Shown here one piece after another: positions 48,122 to 56,737 of a DNA stretch of 64,000 bases (positions are counted from its first letter, which is position 1; each line of letters starts with the position of its first letter). The translations under genes and the position numbers were made by a program. Origin of the DNA: CAZVYN01 sp964631125 (GTDB lineage: Bacteria; Eisenbacteria; RBG-16-71-46; CAIMUX01); the NCBI GenBank assembly GCA_964631125.1, contig CAZVYN010000004.1, positions 1 through 64,000 on the forward strand, in the 5' to 3' direction. The notes beneath the pieces were generated by a model. That model was not told where the DNA came from and ran no database searches. It worked only from the letters and a program-made list of their open reading frames with translations.

Positions 48122-49129
48122 TCAGAACCGGACGTTCGCTGAGATCCGGTGGGAGTCGTCCAGATCGGCGTTCGAGAGGAAGGCGTAGTCGACGCCGAAC
48201 CGATCGAGGCGGAGCCCGGCGCCCGCCGCCAACTCGCCGGCGTCCGTCCCCACTCGGGCCGCGATGCGTTCCGCGTACCAATACTCGAGACCACCCTGCA
48301 GATCGCCGGTAAGCGACGATTCGCCGAATTGACTCGCTTCGATCCGACGGTCGAAGGTCATCCCCACACCGCCGGCCGCCGTCAGGCTGCCGCGGATCGC
48401 ATCGAACCCCCGCGTCCAGCTTCCGCCCAGGTGGAGGCTCGGCGAGACCGTGTCCTTGTGACCGGTATCCCAGGAGATCTGAGTCGCTGTCGCGTCGCTC
48501 AGCCGCGCGCCCAGCATGAGCCCCGGCTGGGCCAGGTAGAGCACTCCGAAGTCCAACCCGATGCCGAAGCTGGTGTTGTCGAGGAGACCCTGGCGCAGCA
48601 TCTTCACATTGCCGCCGAAGAGCCACCCGGTGCGGATCTCGCGAGCGTAGGTCAAGAAGAGGCCGTACTCGTCGTCGCTCTTCATCTCGAATTGGTCGGT
48701 CAGGATCGGCTCGTTATCCTGCCGCTCGCCGTCGCCGTTGAGGTCGTCGAAGGCATGCTTGGTCAGCGGAATATCGTCCACCGAGAATCGCACCAGACCG
48801 ATGCCGATGCCCGCCGCCTTGTCCCCTTGCAGCGGCTGGGCGAAGCCCAAGTAGTCGTGACTGGCCAGCGAGCCCAGATGTTCCGAATGCATCGCCATGA
48901 GCTCTCCTTGACGCAGGAGAGCCAACCCAGCGGGGTTCCACTGGGCGGCCGAGGCATCGTCGGCGATGGCCACGAAGGCGCCTCCCATCCCGAGGGCGCG
49001 GGCGCCGACGCCGATCCGGAGGAACTCCGCCGCGTACTTGGCGAACGCCGAGGCGTCGGAAGGAGTGAAGACGGCGGCAGATACGGCGGTCGCGGACAGG
49101 ACGGCGGCGAGGGAGATCCGGCGATGCAC
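48122..49129 (-). CDS. PorV/PorQ family outer-membrane protein
   Basis: The 335-residue protein has a signal peptide ending near ASA and then FLRIGVGARALGMGGAFVAIADDASAAQWNPAGLA, the family hallmark of PorV/PorQ (type IX secretion) and related FadL-fold proteins. The rest is beta-barrel-like, ending in Phe. PorV shuttles substrates with C-terminal sorting domains in type IX secretion, and two such substrates are encoded in this window. The GTG start at 49129 follows GAGGAGG by six bases. The 204 bp to the divergent PEP-CTERM gene hold both promoters. Confidence 0.85.
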   Translation of the reverse strand: MHRRISLAAVLSATAVSAAVFTPSDASAFAKYAAEFLRIGVGARALGMGGAFVAIADDASAAQWNPAGLALLRQGELMAMHSEHLGSLASHDYLGFAQPLQGDKAAGIGIGLVRFSVDDIPLTKHAFDDLNGDGERQDNEPILTDQFEMKSDDEYGLFLTYAREIRTGWLFGGNVKMLRQGLLDNTSFGIGLDFGVLYLAQPGLMLGARLSDATATQISWDTGHKDTVSPSLHLGGSWTRGFDAIRGSLTAAGGVGMTFDRRIEASQFGESSLTGDLQGGLEYWYAERIAARVGTDAGELAAGAGLRLDRFGVDYAFLSNADLDDSHRISANVRF

Positions 49130-49260
49130 GGGCAGCCTCCTCGGAGGATCGGCGTGTCGAGCGGGGGTCGGGTGGGCGAGATGCTAGGCGCCTCGCCCCC
49201 CCAGGGTCAATCCGGGTAATTGACAGCAGGCTCTCGAGGGTCCACCATCGATTGACTGTC

Positions 49261-49300
49261 AAGTTTGCATGACACAAGTTTGCGTGACATGTGTCCTATA
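49261..49300 (+). promoter_or_regulatory. Candidate promoter/operator of the PEP-CTERM gene
   Basis: Two near-identical 14-base direct repeats AAGTTTGC(A/G)TGACA start at 49261 and 49276, 15 bases apart. They overlap an inverted repeat GACACA (49271-49276) / TGTGTC (49290-49295). CTATAAG at 49296-49302 could be a -10 box. The gene's ribosome binding site is 26 bases further on. A regulator binding site is suggested. Confidence 0.45.
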
Positions 49301-49333
49301 AGTCGCAGAGATTCATTACGCGAGGAGTTGCCG

Positions 49334-50185
49334 ATGTCTCGCCTCTCGAGCCTCGGGTTGGTCCTGGTCGTCGGCGCAGCTCTCCTCCCCCGGCCCGCGG
49401 CGGCCTACAACATCCTGTCGGTCAACATGGGTGGGTACTGGAACAGCCCCTACGACCAGTACTGGGGCGGCGTCGACGGATACGGCGCCCCCGGCGCCGC
49501 CGGCGAACGTTGGTACACCCGCGTCGATTACCAAGACCTGAACAACGTTGATCTCTCGCAGTTCGATGTCCTCTACATCCAGTCGGCTTTCACCGACAAC
49601 CACGTCACGGTCCCCGCGAGCGGCGCTCTGTCCGCGCTCCAGTCGAAGGCGACGGAGATCCGTGACTTCGTCGCGGGCGGCGGCGGTCTGGTCGCGCTCT
49701 CCGAGCCGATGCCCGATGTCGGATCCTGGGATTGGGCGCCCGTGGAGTTGAACAGCATCGGGGTCTATCACGATCAGTCGGTCGAAGTGGTCGACCCTTC
49801 GCACCCCGTCATGGCGAACTCCACCTCCGCCTCGCTCAGCAACTGGGATACCTCCTGGCACGGCTACTTCGACCATTGGGACGATCGCCTCGATGTCCTC
49901 GCACAGACGGGCGACTACGGCGCTGGCGATCCGCGCACGCATCAGGCGCTGACCCTGGCGGGAACGTACGGCGACGGCTGCTGCGGCCGCATGGTCTTCA
50001 CCATGCAAGACCCCGACTTCCACTCGTACCAAGGGTTCGAAGGCGCGCGCACGCTGATCGGCGACGCGCTCGACTGGGCGGCTTGCTCCCAGCCGGTGCC
50101 GGAACCGAGCACCTGGGCCTTGATGGCCGGCGGACTCGGCGCGATGGCGGCGTGGCGACGGAGACGGCGCCAGGCGAGCAGCTAG
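49334..50185 (+). CDS. PEP-CTERM sorted extracellular protein
   Basis: The 283-residue protein has a signal peptide (about 1-24, ending AAAYN) and a globular part that resembles a glutamine-amidotransferase-like / flavodoxin fold (FDVLYIQSAFTDNH, FVAGGGGLVALSEP). The C-terminus VPEPSTWALMAGGLGAMAAW followed by five Arg is a complete exosortase recognition signal. Such proteins are exported, cleaved and linked with exopolysaccharide. The ATG at 49334 follows GAGGAG; earlier in-frame ATGs lack one. It is convergent with pgaC, four bases away. No exosortase gene is in the window. Confidence 0.88.
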   Translation: MSRLSSLGLVLVVGAALLPRPAAAYNILSVNMGGYWNSPYDQYWGGVDGYGAPGAAGERWYTRVDYQDLNNVDLSQFDVLYIQSAFTDNHVTVPASGALSALQSKATEIRDFVAGGGGLVALSEPMPDVGSWDWAPVELNSIGVYHDQSVEVVDPSHPVMANSTSASLSNWDTSWHGYFDHWDDRLDVLAQTGDYGAGDPRTHQALTLAGTYGDGCCGRMVFTMQDPDFHSYQGFEGARTLIGDALDWAACSQPVPEPSTWALMAGGLGAMAAWRRRRRQASS

Positions 50186-50189
50186 CCGA

Positions 50190-51482
50190 CTAGCGCGATC
50201 GGGGCCGCGGGCCGTCGGGAACGATCGGATCGCGATCCGTGCGCCAGCGGGTGACTTGTCCTTCGCGCGGCGTGTCGAACAGGCCCGCCGGCGTGGCGAG
50301 CGCGGTCACCACCGCCATCATCATCCAGTAGACGATCGGGTAGAAGACGGCCACCGGGAAGTAGCGCAGGACCTCTCGGTCGTAGGCGCGTTCGAGCAAC
50401 ACGCCCGTGAGGATCTGCAAGAGACACATCGTCGCGATCAACATCCCCCACCACGTCGGGATCGGCGAGATCCCGAGCGGCAGATAGCCGAGCGCGTAGC
50501 TGGCGATCCAGAAGCCGGTCAGGAAGACCGCGCAGTAGGCCCACGCGATCGAGAGCATCGCCTCGAACAAGACCGGCCAGAGTCGCCGTTGCCGCCGGTC
50601 CTTCAAGATGCCGGCGTGGCGTCGCAGCACCTGCGCGAGCCCCTTCGACCAGCGAACGCGTTGACGCCACAGCCGAGCGAAGGTGGGCGGCGCCTGCATC
50701 CAGACGACCGCGCGACTCTCGTAGCGAATGTCATAGAAGCGGCGTTGCAGCTTCCAGGAGATGTCGATGTCCTCGGTCGCCATCTCCGGGCTGTAGAGCC
50801 CCGCGTCGAAGAGCGCTGACTTGCGGAAGATGCCGACGACGCCGCTCATCGTCAGGATCCGCCCCCAGACTCGCTGCGCGCGCCGCAGCACACTCACGAT
50901 CGAGGTGAACTCGACGATCTGGAGTTTCGCCAGGAACGTCTCGCGGTTGGCGACCTTCGGATTGCCCGTCACGCCGGCGACGCGGGCCGACTTGAAGTGC
51001 GGGACGAGATACTTCAACAGGTCGGGATCCGGCCACGCGTCGGCGTCCATCACCAAGACGAGTTCTCCGCGCAGGCATGGCAGTGCGTCGTTCAACGCCA
51101 TCGCCTTGCCTTCGTTGCGCAGCTTCTGGATCAGACGCACCTGGCCGCTCTCCACCAGGTCGCGGATCTGATCGATCGTCGCGTCGGTCGACGCGTCGTC
51201 GACCAAGACCACCTCGAGTCGCGGATAGCGCAGAGCGAGCGCGCCGAGGAGCGTCCGTCGGATGCCGTCTTGTTCGCAGTACGAAGGAATCAAGATGGAG
51301 ACGAGCGGCGGTTCGGGACCGAGTTCGTAGAAGCGGGCGTCGAATTTTCGTTCGCGTCGGTACCAGAACAGCAGTGAAGTCGAGACCCAGGTGAGGCTGG
51401 AGAGGATCGGATAGAGCCCGAAGAAAACGAGGATCGCCGTGTAGATCGGGTGACGCTCGACGATGGCGAACCATTCGAACAT
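50190..51482 (-). CDS. pgaC: PgaC-like poly-beta-1,6-N-acetylglucosamine synthase (GT2)
   Basis: This is a processive family-2 glycosyltransferase of the inner membrane. The 430-residue protein has an N-terminal membrane segment (12-40), the GT-A domain with DD at 95-96, DAD at 146-148, TED at 236-238 and QRVRW at 274-278, and then about four C-terminal helices. The arrangement and the pgaD-like gene next to it indicate PgaC/IcaA function; a hyaluronan- or cellulose-like polymer is a less likely alternative. pgaA and pgaB homologues are not here. The ATG is at 51482. Confidence 0.85.
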   Translation of the reverse strand: MFEWFAIVERHPIYTAILVFFGLYPILSSLTWVSTSLLFWYRRERKFDARFYELGPEPPLVSILIPSYCEQDGIRRTLLGALALRYPRLEVVLVDDASTDATIDQIRDLVESGQVRLIQKLRNEGKAMALNDALPCLRGELVLVMDADAWPDPDLLKYLVPHFKSARVAGVTGNPKVANRETFLAKLQIVEFTSIVSVLRRAQRVWGRILTMSGVVGIFRKSALFDAGLYSPEMATEDIDISWKLQRRFYDIRYESRAVVWMQAPPTFARLWRQRVRWSKGLAQVLRRHAGILKDRRQRRLWPVLFEAMLSIAWAYCAVFLTGFWIASYALGYLPLGISPIPTWWGMLIATMCLLQILTGVLLERAYDREVLRYFPVAVFYPIVYWMMMAVVTALATPAGLFDTPREGQVTRWRTDRDPIVPDGPRPRSR

Positions 51483-51497
51483 GCGAGGGTCCCGACT

Positions 51498-51923
51498 TCA
51501 GGCCCCGAACGACCCGGCCGTGTAGACCTTGCGTTCCGGGGTTCCCACGACCGAGATGGCGATGTGCCGCGTCGTCTGGAGGCTCGTCCAGTCCGCGCCG
51601 TCCAGTTCGCGGCCGAGCCGGTCGGTCGTTCCGGCGAACGTGACCTCGCGAATGCGAGTCCGTTGCCCGCGCGCGCGGAAGATGTCCAGGTTGAAGCGGA
51701 CCCAGAGAAGATGCGCCGTCACGATCCCGACCAGCGCGACGAAGAGCGCGACGAAGGTTTGGATCGCCGCACGGTCGATCGGCGCGAGGAAGACCGTGGT
51801 CCAGTACCAGAGGAAGAGCGCCCATCCGCCGAGCGAGAGGAGGGCGTGTGCGATCCGCTTGATCGGATGACGCGTGCGCGTCACGACATCCGGCAGAGGC
51901 GGGGCGCTGCGATTCGGACCCAT
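51498..51923 (-). CDS. pgaD: PgaD-like accessory membrane protein
   Basis: The 141-residue protein has two hydrophobic segments (about 28-48 and 57-77) and short cytoplasmic ends, the layout of PgaD/HmsS, which holds PgaC in an active complex upon c-di-GMP binding. The motif ALFLWYWTTVFLAPI near the first helix is the most family-like part. The ATG is at 51923 and the stop lies 15 bp before pgaC. Sequence alone gives a weak match; the context raises confidence. Confidence 0.68.
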   Translation of the reverse strand: MGPNRSAPPLPDVVTRTRHPIKRIAHALLSLGGWALFLWYWTTVFLAPIDRAAIQTFVALFVALVGIVTAHLLWVRFNLDIFRARGQRTRIREVTFAGTTDRLGRELDGADWTSLQTTRHIAISVVGTPERKVYTAGSFGA

Positions 51924-51952
51924 CCTTGGGTGTTCGCCGGACTCGCCGCGAC

Positions 51953-52363
51953 TCAGAGCGGCGGTTCGGTCGAGAAGGACCGATCCGCGGTGTTGTTCAC
52001 GACGCTGACCCAGTCGACGTAGCTCTGGATGTGATCACGATCGGCCGGGCTCAGCTCGGTGAAACAGGCGGCCAGCTTGTTGCCCTCTCCCTTGCGAGCG
52101 GACGGCTCGCACCGCACGACCAACGCGACGCAATCGATCGTCCTTGGTCCCTCTTCGCCGAAAGCGGGAAAGACGAAGTGGATGGCGAGACGGGTCATCT
52201 CCTCCATCGCGCGATCGATGAGACAGAAGAAGCCGCCCACGCTGAAGTTCAGGATCTGCAGTCGCAAGGACTTGTCCGGGGTCTTGCCTTGGAGGACCGC
52301 CTCCATCTGGATCGGGGCCCGCCCGTGGCGACGCCGATCGATGCCGCCCAATTCTGTCGTCAT
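51953..52363 (-). CDS. PilZ-domain c-di-GMP-binding protein
   Basis: The 136-residue protein has the PilZ signatures: an Arg cluster RRRHGR at 10-15 and NFSVGGFF at 39-46, corresponding to RxxxR and [D/N]xSxxG. It has no other domain. It is the gene immediately before pgaD and pgaC (29 bp to pgaD), so it probably links c-di-GMP to exopolysaccharide output. The ATG at 52363 follows GGAG; the open frame beyond it is not protein-like. Confidence 0.85.
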   Translation of the reverse strand: MTTELGGIDRRRHGRAPIQMEAVLQGKTPDKSLRLQILNFSVGGFFCLIDRAMEEMTRLAIHFVFPAFGEEGPRTIDCVALVVRCEPSARKGEGNKLAACFTELSPADRDHIQSYVDWVSVVNNTADRSFSTEPPL

Positions 52364-52439
52364 GGCTCCGACTCCCTCCGACGCGATGCGCGCCTCCCTG
52401 AACTTCCCTCTGTAGTTTTCGGCCGATTCCTCGGTCCGC

Positions 52440-54545
52440 TTAGCGCTTCTTCCTTCCGCCGGCCTTCCGGCCCCCCTTCTTCGGGCCGCTCGGCCGTTTC
52501 GCGCCGGGCGGCTTGCTCCCGGCCGACTTCGGCCCGCGCCTGGACGAACGCGAGCTTCCCGCCTCGGCTGCTCTAGCGGCGCCCCTGGGGCCCCGGGAGC
52601 GTCCGGATCGCTGGCCGGCCGGCCCGCCTCTTCGCTTCGGACCGGGCGGCGCGACGGCGACAAGACCGAACGTAGTCCTTCGGGCCCGCAAGTCGACCCT
52701 CACGATCTGAACACGCACCTTGTCACCCGGGCGCAGCTCCCAGCGAGCCCTCGAGTCGACCCAGGCCATCCGTTCCTGGACGAAGCGCAACCCATCGGGC
52801 AGAGCCTCCCGGGGGAGAAACCCTTCCAACGGGAACGAAACGAGCTCGACGAAGAGACCTCGCGCGGTCAGCGCGACGACGTGGCCGTCGTGCTCTTCCC
52901 CGAGTCGCCCCTCGGCGAAGCGCGCCGAGAGCAGCTTCTTCATCTCGCGCTCGGCTTCTTCGGCCCTCACCTCGGCGCGGCTGTTCACCTGGCCGATCGA
53001 CTCGACGCGATCCCGGTGGTCGTCCTGTACGCGGGCGCCGCGCAGCCACTCGCCTAGGCGTCGGTGCGTCCAGAGATCGGGATACCGCCGGATCGGTGAA
53101 GTGAAATGCGAGTAACCGTCGACGCCGAGTCCGAAGTGTCCGATGTCCTGGCCCGAGTAGTGCGCCTTCTTCATCGACCGCAGGAAGAAGCGATGGAGCA
53201 CGCGGGTCAGCGCGCTGGAAGGCAGCCCCCCGAGGAACGCGCGCAAGTGAGGAATCGTATCGACCTGGGTCGGGCGCGTCCCCGGCAAGAGCGTGAAGAG
53301 CACTTCCAAGAACTCGTCGATCGCGCTCAGGTCGGGTTCGCCGTGCACGCGAAACAGGATCGGTAGTCCTCTTCGCTTCGCCTCGGCCCCGACCGCGAGA
53401 TTCGCGGCGATCATGAACTCCTCGATCCAACGATTCGCGTCGTGCGTTTCGTGCAAGAAGAGCTGGGTCGGCACGCCGTCCGGCCCCATGCGCATCTCGA
53501 CTTCGGGGACGTCGAGATCGAACGCCCCCTGCCGGAAGCGGCGGGCGCGGAGTTTCCTCGCGAGCTCGTCCATCGAGACGAGCAGCTCGGTCACCGCGGG
53601 TTCGGCCGACTCCTCTCCCGAAAAGACCCGCTGCGCTTGCGCGTAGTGCAGACGCGCGCGGCTGACCATCCAACCTCGGGCAAACCGGGATCTGATCGGG
53701 CGGGCGTCTGAGTCGAACGTGATGGCGGCCGAGAACACTCGCTTGTCTTCTCCCGGCGTCAGGCTCGCGGCTTGATTCGAGATCGTCTCCGGCAGCATCG
53801 GGATCACGCTGCCCGGAAAGTAGACCGACGTGCCCCGCGCGCGCGCCTCCAGGTCGAGCGGCCCGTCCTCCGGGATGTAGGCGCTGACATCCGCGATGTG
53901 GACCCACAGCTCATACCCGCCGTCGTCGAGCCGCCGCAGCGCGATCGCATCGTCGAAGTCCTTCGCGTCGATCGGGTCGATCGTGACGACGAACTGCTCG
54001 CGGAAGTCCTCTCGGTCGCGATCGGCCTCCGGTCCCGGCTGGCTCGCGCGTGCTTCGGCCTCGGACAGAGCCAGATCCGAGAATCGGGTGGCCAGGCCGA
54101 ACTCCATCGCGATGACGATCGGATCGAGACGCGCGTCGTCCGCCTCGCCGATCACCCGGTCGAAGATGCCGACCGTCTGCCCGCCGCCTTTGACCGCAGT
54201 CTCCACGCGGAAGATGACCTTGCTCCCCACGGTCGGAGTCTCATCGCCCGAACGCAGCGGCATCGCCTCCGGCAGCAGCGGGCTGTCGGGACGGACGATC
54301 CAACCGCGACCGAGGCGATCGACGTTTCCGGTGTAGGTGAGGATGGGCCGCTCGAGGATCTCCTCGATCACCGCCTGCGGGCGATAGTCGGAGTGCGAAC
54401 GCCGCAACGTCGCGCGCACGGTGTCGCCGTGGAGCGCGCCGTGCATCCCGTCCGGGGCGATGAGGAGATCCTCGCCGCCCGCATCGGGCGCGAGAAAAGC
54501 GATGCCGCTGCGCGTCGCGCGGACGGTGCCTCGGATCTCCGCCAT
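52440..54545 (-). CDS. rnr: Ribonuclease R family exoribonuclease
   Basis: RNase R is a 3'-5' exoribonuclease active on structured RNA. The 701-residue protein has N-terminal cold-shock-like RNA-binding domains, the RNB catalytic core with TIDPIDAKDFDDAI near 192-205 (the Asp residues bind metal), HFTSPIRRYPDL near 495, an S1 domain near 565-640, and a very basic tail of about 60 residues rich in Arg, Lys, Gly and Ser. The ATG is at 54545. A terminator lies just upstream, so it has its own promoter. Confidence 0.94.
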   Translation of the reverse strand: MAEIRGTVRATRSGIAFLAPDAGGEDLLIAPDGMHGALHGDTVRATLRRSHSDYRPQAVIEEILERPILTYTGNVDRLGRGWIVRPDSPLLPEAMPLRSGDETPTVGSKVIFRVETAVKGGGQTVGIFDRVIGEADDARLDPIVIAMEFGLATRFSDLALSEAEARASQPGPEADRDREDFREQFVVTIDPIDAKDFDDAIALRRLDDGGYELWVHIADVSAYIPEDGPLDLEARARGTSVYFPGSVIPMLPETISNQAASLTPGEDKRVFSAAITFDSDARPIRSRFARGWMVSRARLHYAQAQRVFSGEESAEPAVTELLVSMDELARKLRARRFRQGAFDLDVPEVEMRMGPDGVPTQLFLHETHDANRWIEEFMIAANLAVGAEAKRRGLPILFRVHGEPDLSAIDEFLEVLFTLLPGTRPTQVDTIPHLRAFLGGLPSSALTRVLHRFFLRSMKKAHYSGQDIGHFGLGVDGYSHFTSPIRRYPDLWTHRRLGEWLRGARVQDDHRDRVESIGQVNSRAEVRAEEAEREMKKLLSARFAEGRLGEEHDGHVVALTARGLFVELVSFPLEGFLPREALPDGLRFVQERMAWVDSRARWELRPGDKVRVQIVRVDLRARRTTFGLVAVAPPGPKRRGGPAGQRSGRSRGPRGAARAAEAGSSRSSRRGPKSAGSKPPGAKRPSGPKKGGRKAGGRKKR

Positions 54546-54574
54546 GCTGCCCTCCCTAGCCCGACGCGATTACA

Positions 54575-54610
54575 CAGAAAGCCCCGGAGGAAGCGAATCG
54601 CTCCGGGGCT
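54575..54610 (-). terminator. Rho-independent terminator after the small basic ribosomal protein
   Basis: AGCCCCGGAG (54580-54589) and CTCCGGGGCT (54601-54610) form a perfect 10-bp stem with an 11-base loop; on the minus strand it is followed by TTTCTGTG. It ends transcription of the gene at 54681-54782 before rnr. Confidence 0.8.
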
Positions 54611-54680
54611 CTGCGCACTGTCGCGTCCGATGGATCGGGCAGGATCGAGCGGCCCGAGGGCCGACGATCCCGCGGCTGGA

Positions 54681-54782
54681 TCACTTCTGCCAGGTCCGCT
54701 TCTTGTGCCGGTTCTTCCGCAGACGCTTCTTGCGCTTGTGCGTCGCGATCTTCTTTCGCTTGCGCTTCTTGCCACAACCCAT
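54681..54782 (-). CDS. bS22 / AURKAIP1-COX24-like small basic protein
   Basis: This 33-residue protein, MGCGKKRKRKKIATHKRKKR and onwards, is almost wholly Lys, Arg and His. It closely resembles the short AURKAIP1/COX24-domain proteins of FCB-group bacteria (typical pattern SGKKRKRHKxATHKRKKRLRKNRHKKK), related to ribosomal protein bS22/Sra. The ATG at 54782 is preferred because the family begins MxSGKKRK; longer frames are not similar. It has its own terminator. Confidence 0.85.
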   Translation of the reverse strand: MGCGKKRKRKKIATHKRKKRLRKNRHKKRTWQK

Positions 54783-54908
54783 GACGTGTCGGTCCCTCTG
54801 GAAGTATCGGTGGGATCTGTCGATGACCCCGGGAAGATACGGGCGGGTCGCGAACGAAGTCAACGCGCGGCAAACGGGCTGTGAACCGATCCGCGAAGCT
54901 CGCTCCGG

Positions 54909-55808
54909 TCACCGCATGCGGTACTCGAGCCGGGGGGTCGCTTCCATCGCTCCGCGCAGCCACCGGGAAGTCGCGCTCCACTGGGAGAACCAATTCGGCT
55001 CGAAACGACGTTTTTCCTCGAAAGGCGTGTCCTCGGAGATGCCGGCCAGTCGCGCCGCCAGCGCACGCGCCTCCTCCAGACCACCGACGGTGTCCGCCAG
55101 TCCGAGTTCGATCGCTTGGCGGCCGGAGAAGATCCGCCCGTCGGCCAACTCCCGGACGGCGCCTTGCTCAAGCGCTCGTTCCAGCGCGACGACTTCGATG
55201 AACTGGGTATGCACGTCGCGCAACGTGGCCTCCAGACCGGCGCGTTCCTCATCGGTCATCGCGCGCCAGTAGGCGCCGACATCCTTCTGACGACCCGCCT
55301 TCACGACCTCGATCCGGATACCGAGCTTTTCCATCAAGCCGCTGACATCGGCGAAGCTCCAGATGACGCCGATCGAACCGATCAGACTGCCCCCTTCGGT
55401 CACGATCTGATCCGAGGCGCAGGCGACGTAGTAGCCGCCTGACGCGGCGACATTGCCGACCGACACGACGACCGGCCGACCCTCTTCCGCTTGGAATCGT
55501 CGCAGTCCGGCGTACATCTCCTGCGACGGCGCGACCCCCCCGCCGGGACTGTCGATGCGAACGACGAGCGCCTTGATCCGCGGATCACGACTGTGCCGCT
55601 GCAACTCCTCGAGAAACTCTTCGCTCTCCTCGATCGGTCCGAGCAGATCGATGCGGCCCACGCGCTCGGCCGAGAGGAACGAGGCCGGAGAGGTGGACTC
55701 GATGCCTCCGCCGAAGATGACCAGCAACACGATCAAGGAGAAGACCGCAGTGGCGAGGCCCGCCATGACGAGGCACCCGATGACCCAAGGGGAAGCGCGG
55801 TCACTCAT
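54909..55808 (-). CDS. sppA: Signal peptide peptidase SppA (short type)
   Basis: SppA degrades cleaved signal peptides in the membrane. The 299-residue protein has an N-terminal helix (about 9-33), then RIDSPGGGVAPSQE near 84-97, the nucleophile Ser123 in AASGGYY and the general-base Lys175 in GRQKDVG, so the Ser/Lys dyad is complete. The ATG at 55808 lies inside the end of the upstream BMC-P gene (8-bp overlap). It is therefore the last gene of the microcompartment transcript, probably by chance of operon fusion rather than function. Confidence 0.92.
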   Translation of the reverse strand: MSDRASPWVIGCLVMAGLATAVFSLIVLLVIFGGGIESTSPASFLSAERVGRIDLLGPIEESEEFLEELQRHSRDPRIKALVVRIDSPGGGVAPSQEMYAGLRRFQAEEGRPVVVSVGNVAASGGYYVACASDQIVTEGGSLIGSIGVIWSFADVSGLMEKLGIRIEVVKAGRQKDVGAYWRAMTDEERAGLEATLRDVHTQFIEVVALERALEQGAVRELADGRIFSGRQAIELGLADTVGGLEEARALAARLAGISEDTPFEEKRRFEPNWFSQWSATSRWLRGAMEATPRLEYRMR

Positions 55809-56088
55809 CGACGGTCCGATCCGAGGCGAGTCGGCTTTCGTGGACCAATCCGACGACGGCGGCGTCGACCGGAGTCGAAGGATCGTCGAGGGCCGCGGCC
55901 GCCTCTCTCGCGCGAACGAAGAACACGTGGCTCCCTTCTCCCGACCTCGTCACATCCACCGCCACGACGCGCGCGCCGCGGGGCCGACCGTGCTCGTCGA
56001 GCACCTCCAGCCACAGTAGCCGTTGACCGCGCAACGCCTCGACCTTTGTGGTCGCGACAACCGTTCCGATGACTCGCGCGGTTTCCAT
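55801..56088 (-). CDS. Microcompartment vertex protein, EutN/CcmL family (second BMC-P)
   Basis: BMC-P pentamers close the corners of protein shells. The 95-residue product starts ARVIGTVVATTKVEALRGQRLLWLEVLD, the typical EutN/CcmL opening, and keeps VVAVDVTRSGEGSHVFFV and VDAAVVGLVHE. It is more divergent than the BMC-P at 58190-58492, with no GSSAR motif. The ATG is at 56088, eight bases after the BMC-T stop. The two different BMC-P genes in one locus may occupy different vertices. Confidence 0.85.
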   Translation of the reverse strand: METARVIGTVVATTKVEALRGQRLLWLEVLDEHGRPRGARVVAVDVTRSGEGSHVFFVRAREAAAALDDPSTPVDAAVVGLVHESRLASDRTVDE

Positions 56089-56096
56089 GGCGCCGG

Positions 56097-56723
56097 TCAG
56101 AGGATCTCTTGACCGGCCAGATCGCCCCACCGGCCGGCGGCCAGCCAACGCGCGACCGCGGCGTCGGGCCGAGGCAGGAGCGTGGCGCCGATCCAGGCGT
56201 CGTGTTCGCGTGCTCTGCCTTCCGCTTCCGTCAGCGACGCCTCGACGGCGTCCTGCCGTCCGGCGAAGACGCCGAAGGCCCGTCCCGTGATTCCGCGCGC
56301 GAGATGCAGATGCAAGAGACGCGCGCTCGTCGCCTTGCAGCCGCGGTCCGCGGCATCCAGCGCCGCGGAGACCGTCGAGATCTCGAAGAGTCCGAGCGCG
56401 TCGGAGACAGACGCATCCAACTCGGCCCTGCTCGCCTGGAACGAAGCCGCCAGTCGAGCCACCGCGCGCAGGACATCGGGGTGCGCTTCGGCGAGGAAGA
56501 CCCGGTCATGCGGTTGCGGCGCCAACTCCAGGCCGCGCCGATGCGCCGCGTCGACGTCTCCCACGGCGCCGCCGAGCACCACGAGAAATCGCCCCGGCGG
56601 GATGGGACTCGCGGTCACGATCTCGACCCGCCCCGCTTTGGTCATTCCGTCGATGAGCGCGACCCCTTCGTGGATCGAAGCGGTCTCGACCACGGCGATC
56701 GATTCGAAGGCGAGGGGACTCAT
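56097..56723 (-). CDS. Microcompartment shell trimer with two BMC domains (BMC-T)
   Basis: The 208-residue protein has two tandem BMC domains. The first (about 7-95) opens with AVVETASIHEGVALIDGMTKAGRVEIVTASP; the second (about 108-185) contains DALGLFEISTVSAALDAADRGCKA and GITGRAFGVFAGRQDAVEAS. Trimers of this type form pseudohexamers, some with a gated large pore for cofactors or bulky substrates. The ATG is at 56723, 14 bp after the aldehyde dehydrogenase stop. No Fe-S Cys motif (CPxxC) is visible. Confidence 0.88.
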   Translation of the reverse strand: MSPLAFESIAVVETASIHEGVALIDGMTKAGRVEIVTASPIPPGRFLVVLGGAVGDVDAAHRRGLELAPQPHDRVFLAEAHPDVLRAVARLAASFQASRAELDASVSDALGLFEISTVSAALDAADRGCKATSARLLHLHLARGITGRAFGVFAGRQDAVEASLTEAEGRAREHDAWIGATLLPRPDAAVARWLAAGRWGDLAGQEIL

Positions 56724-56737
56724 CGGGGCAGCGCTCC

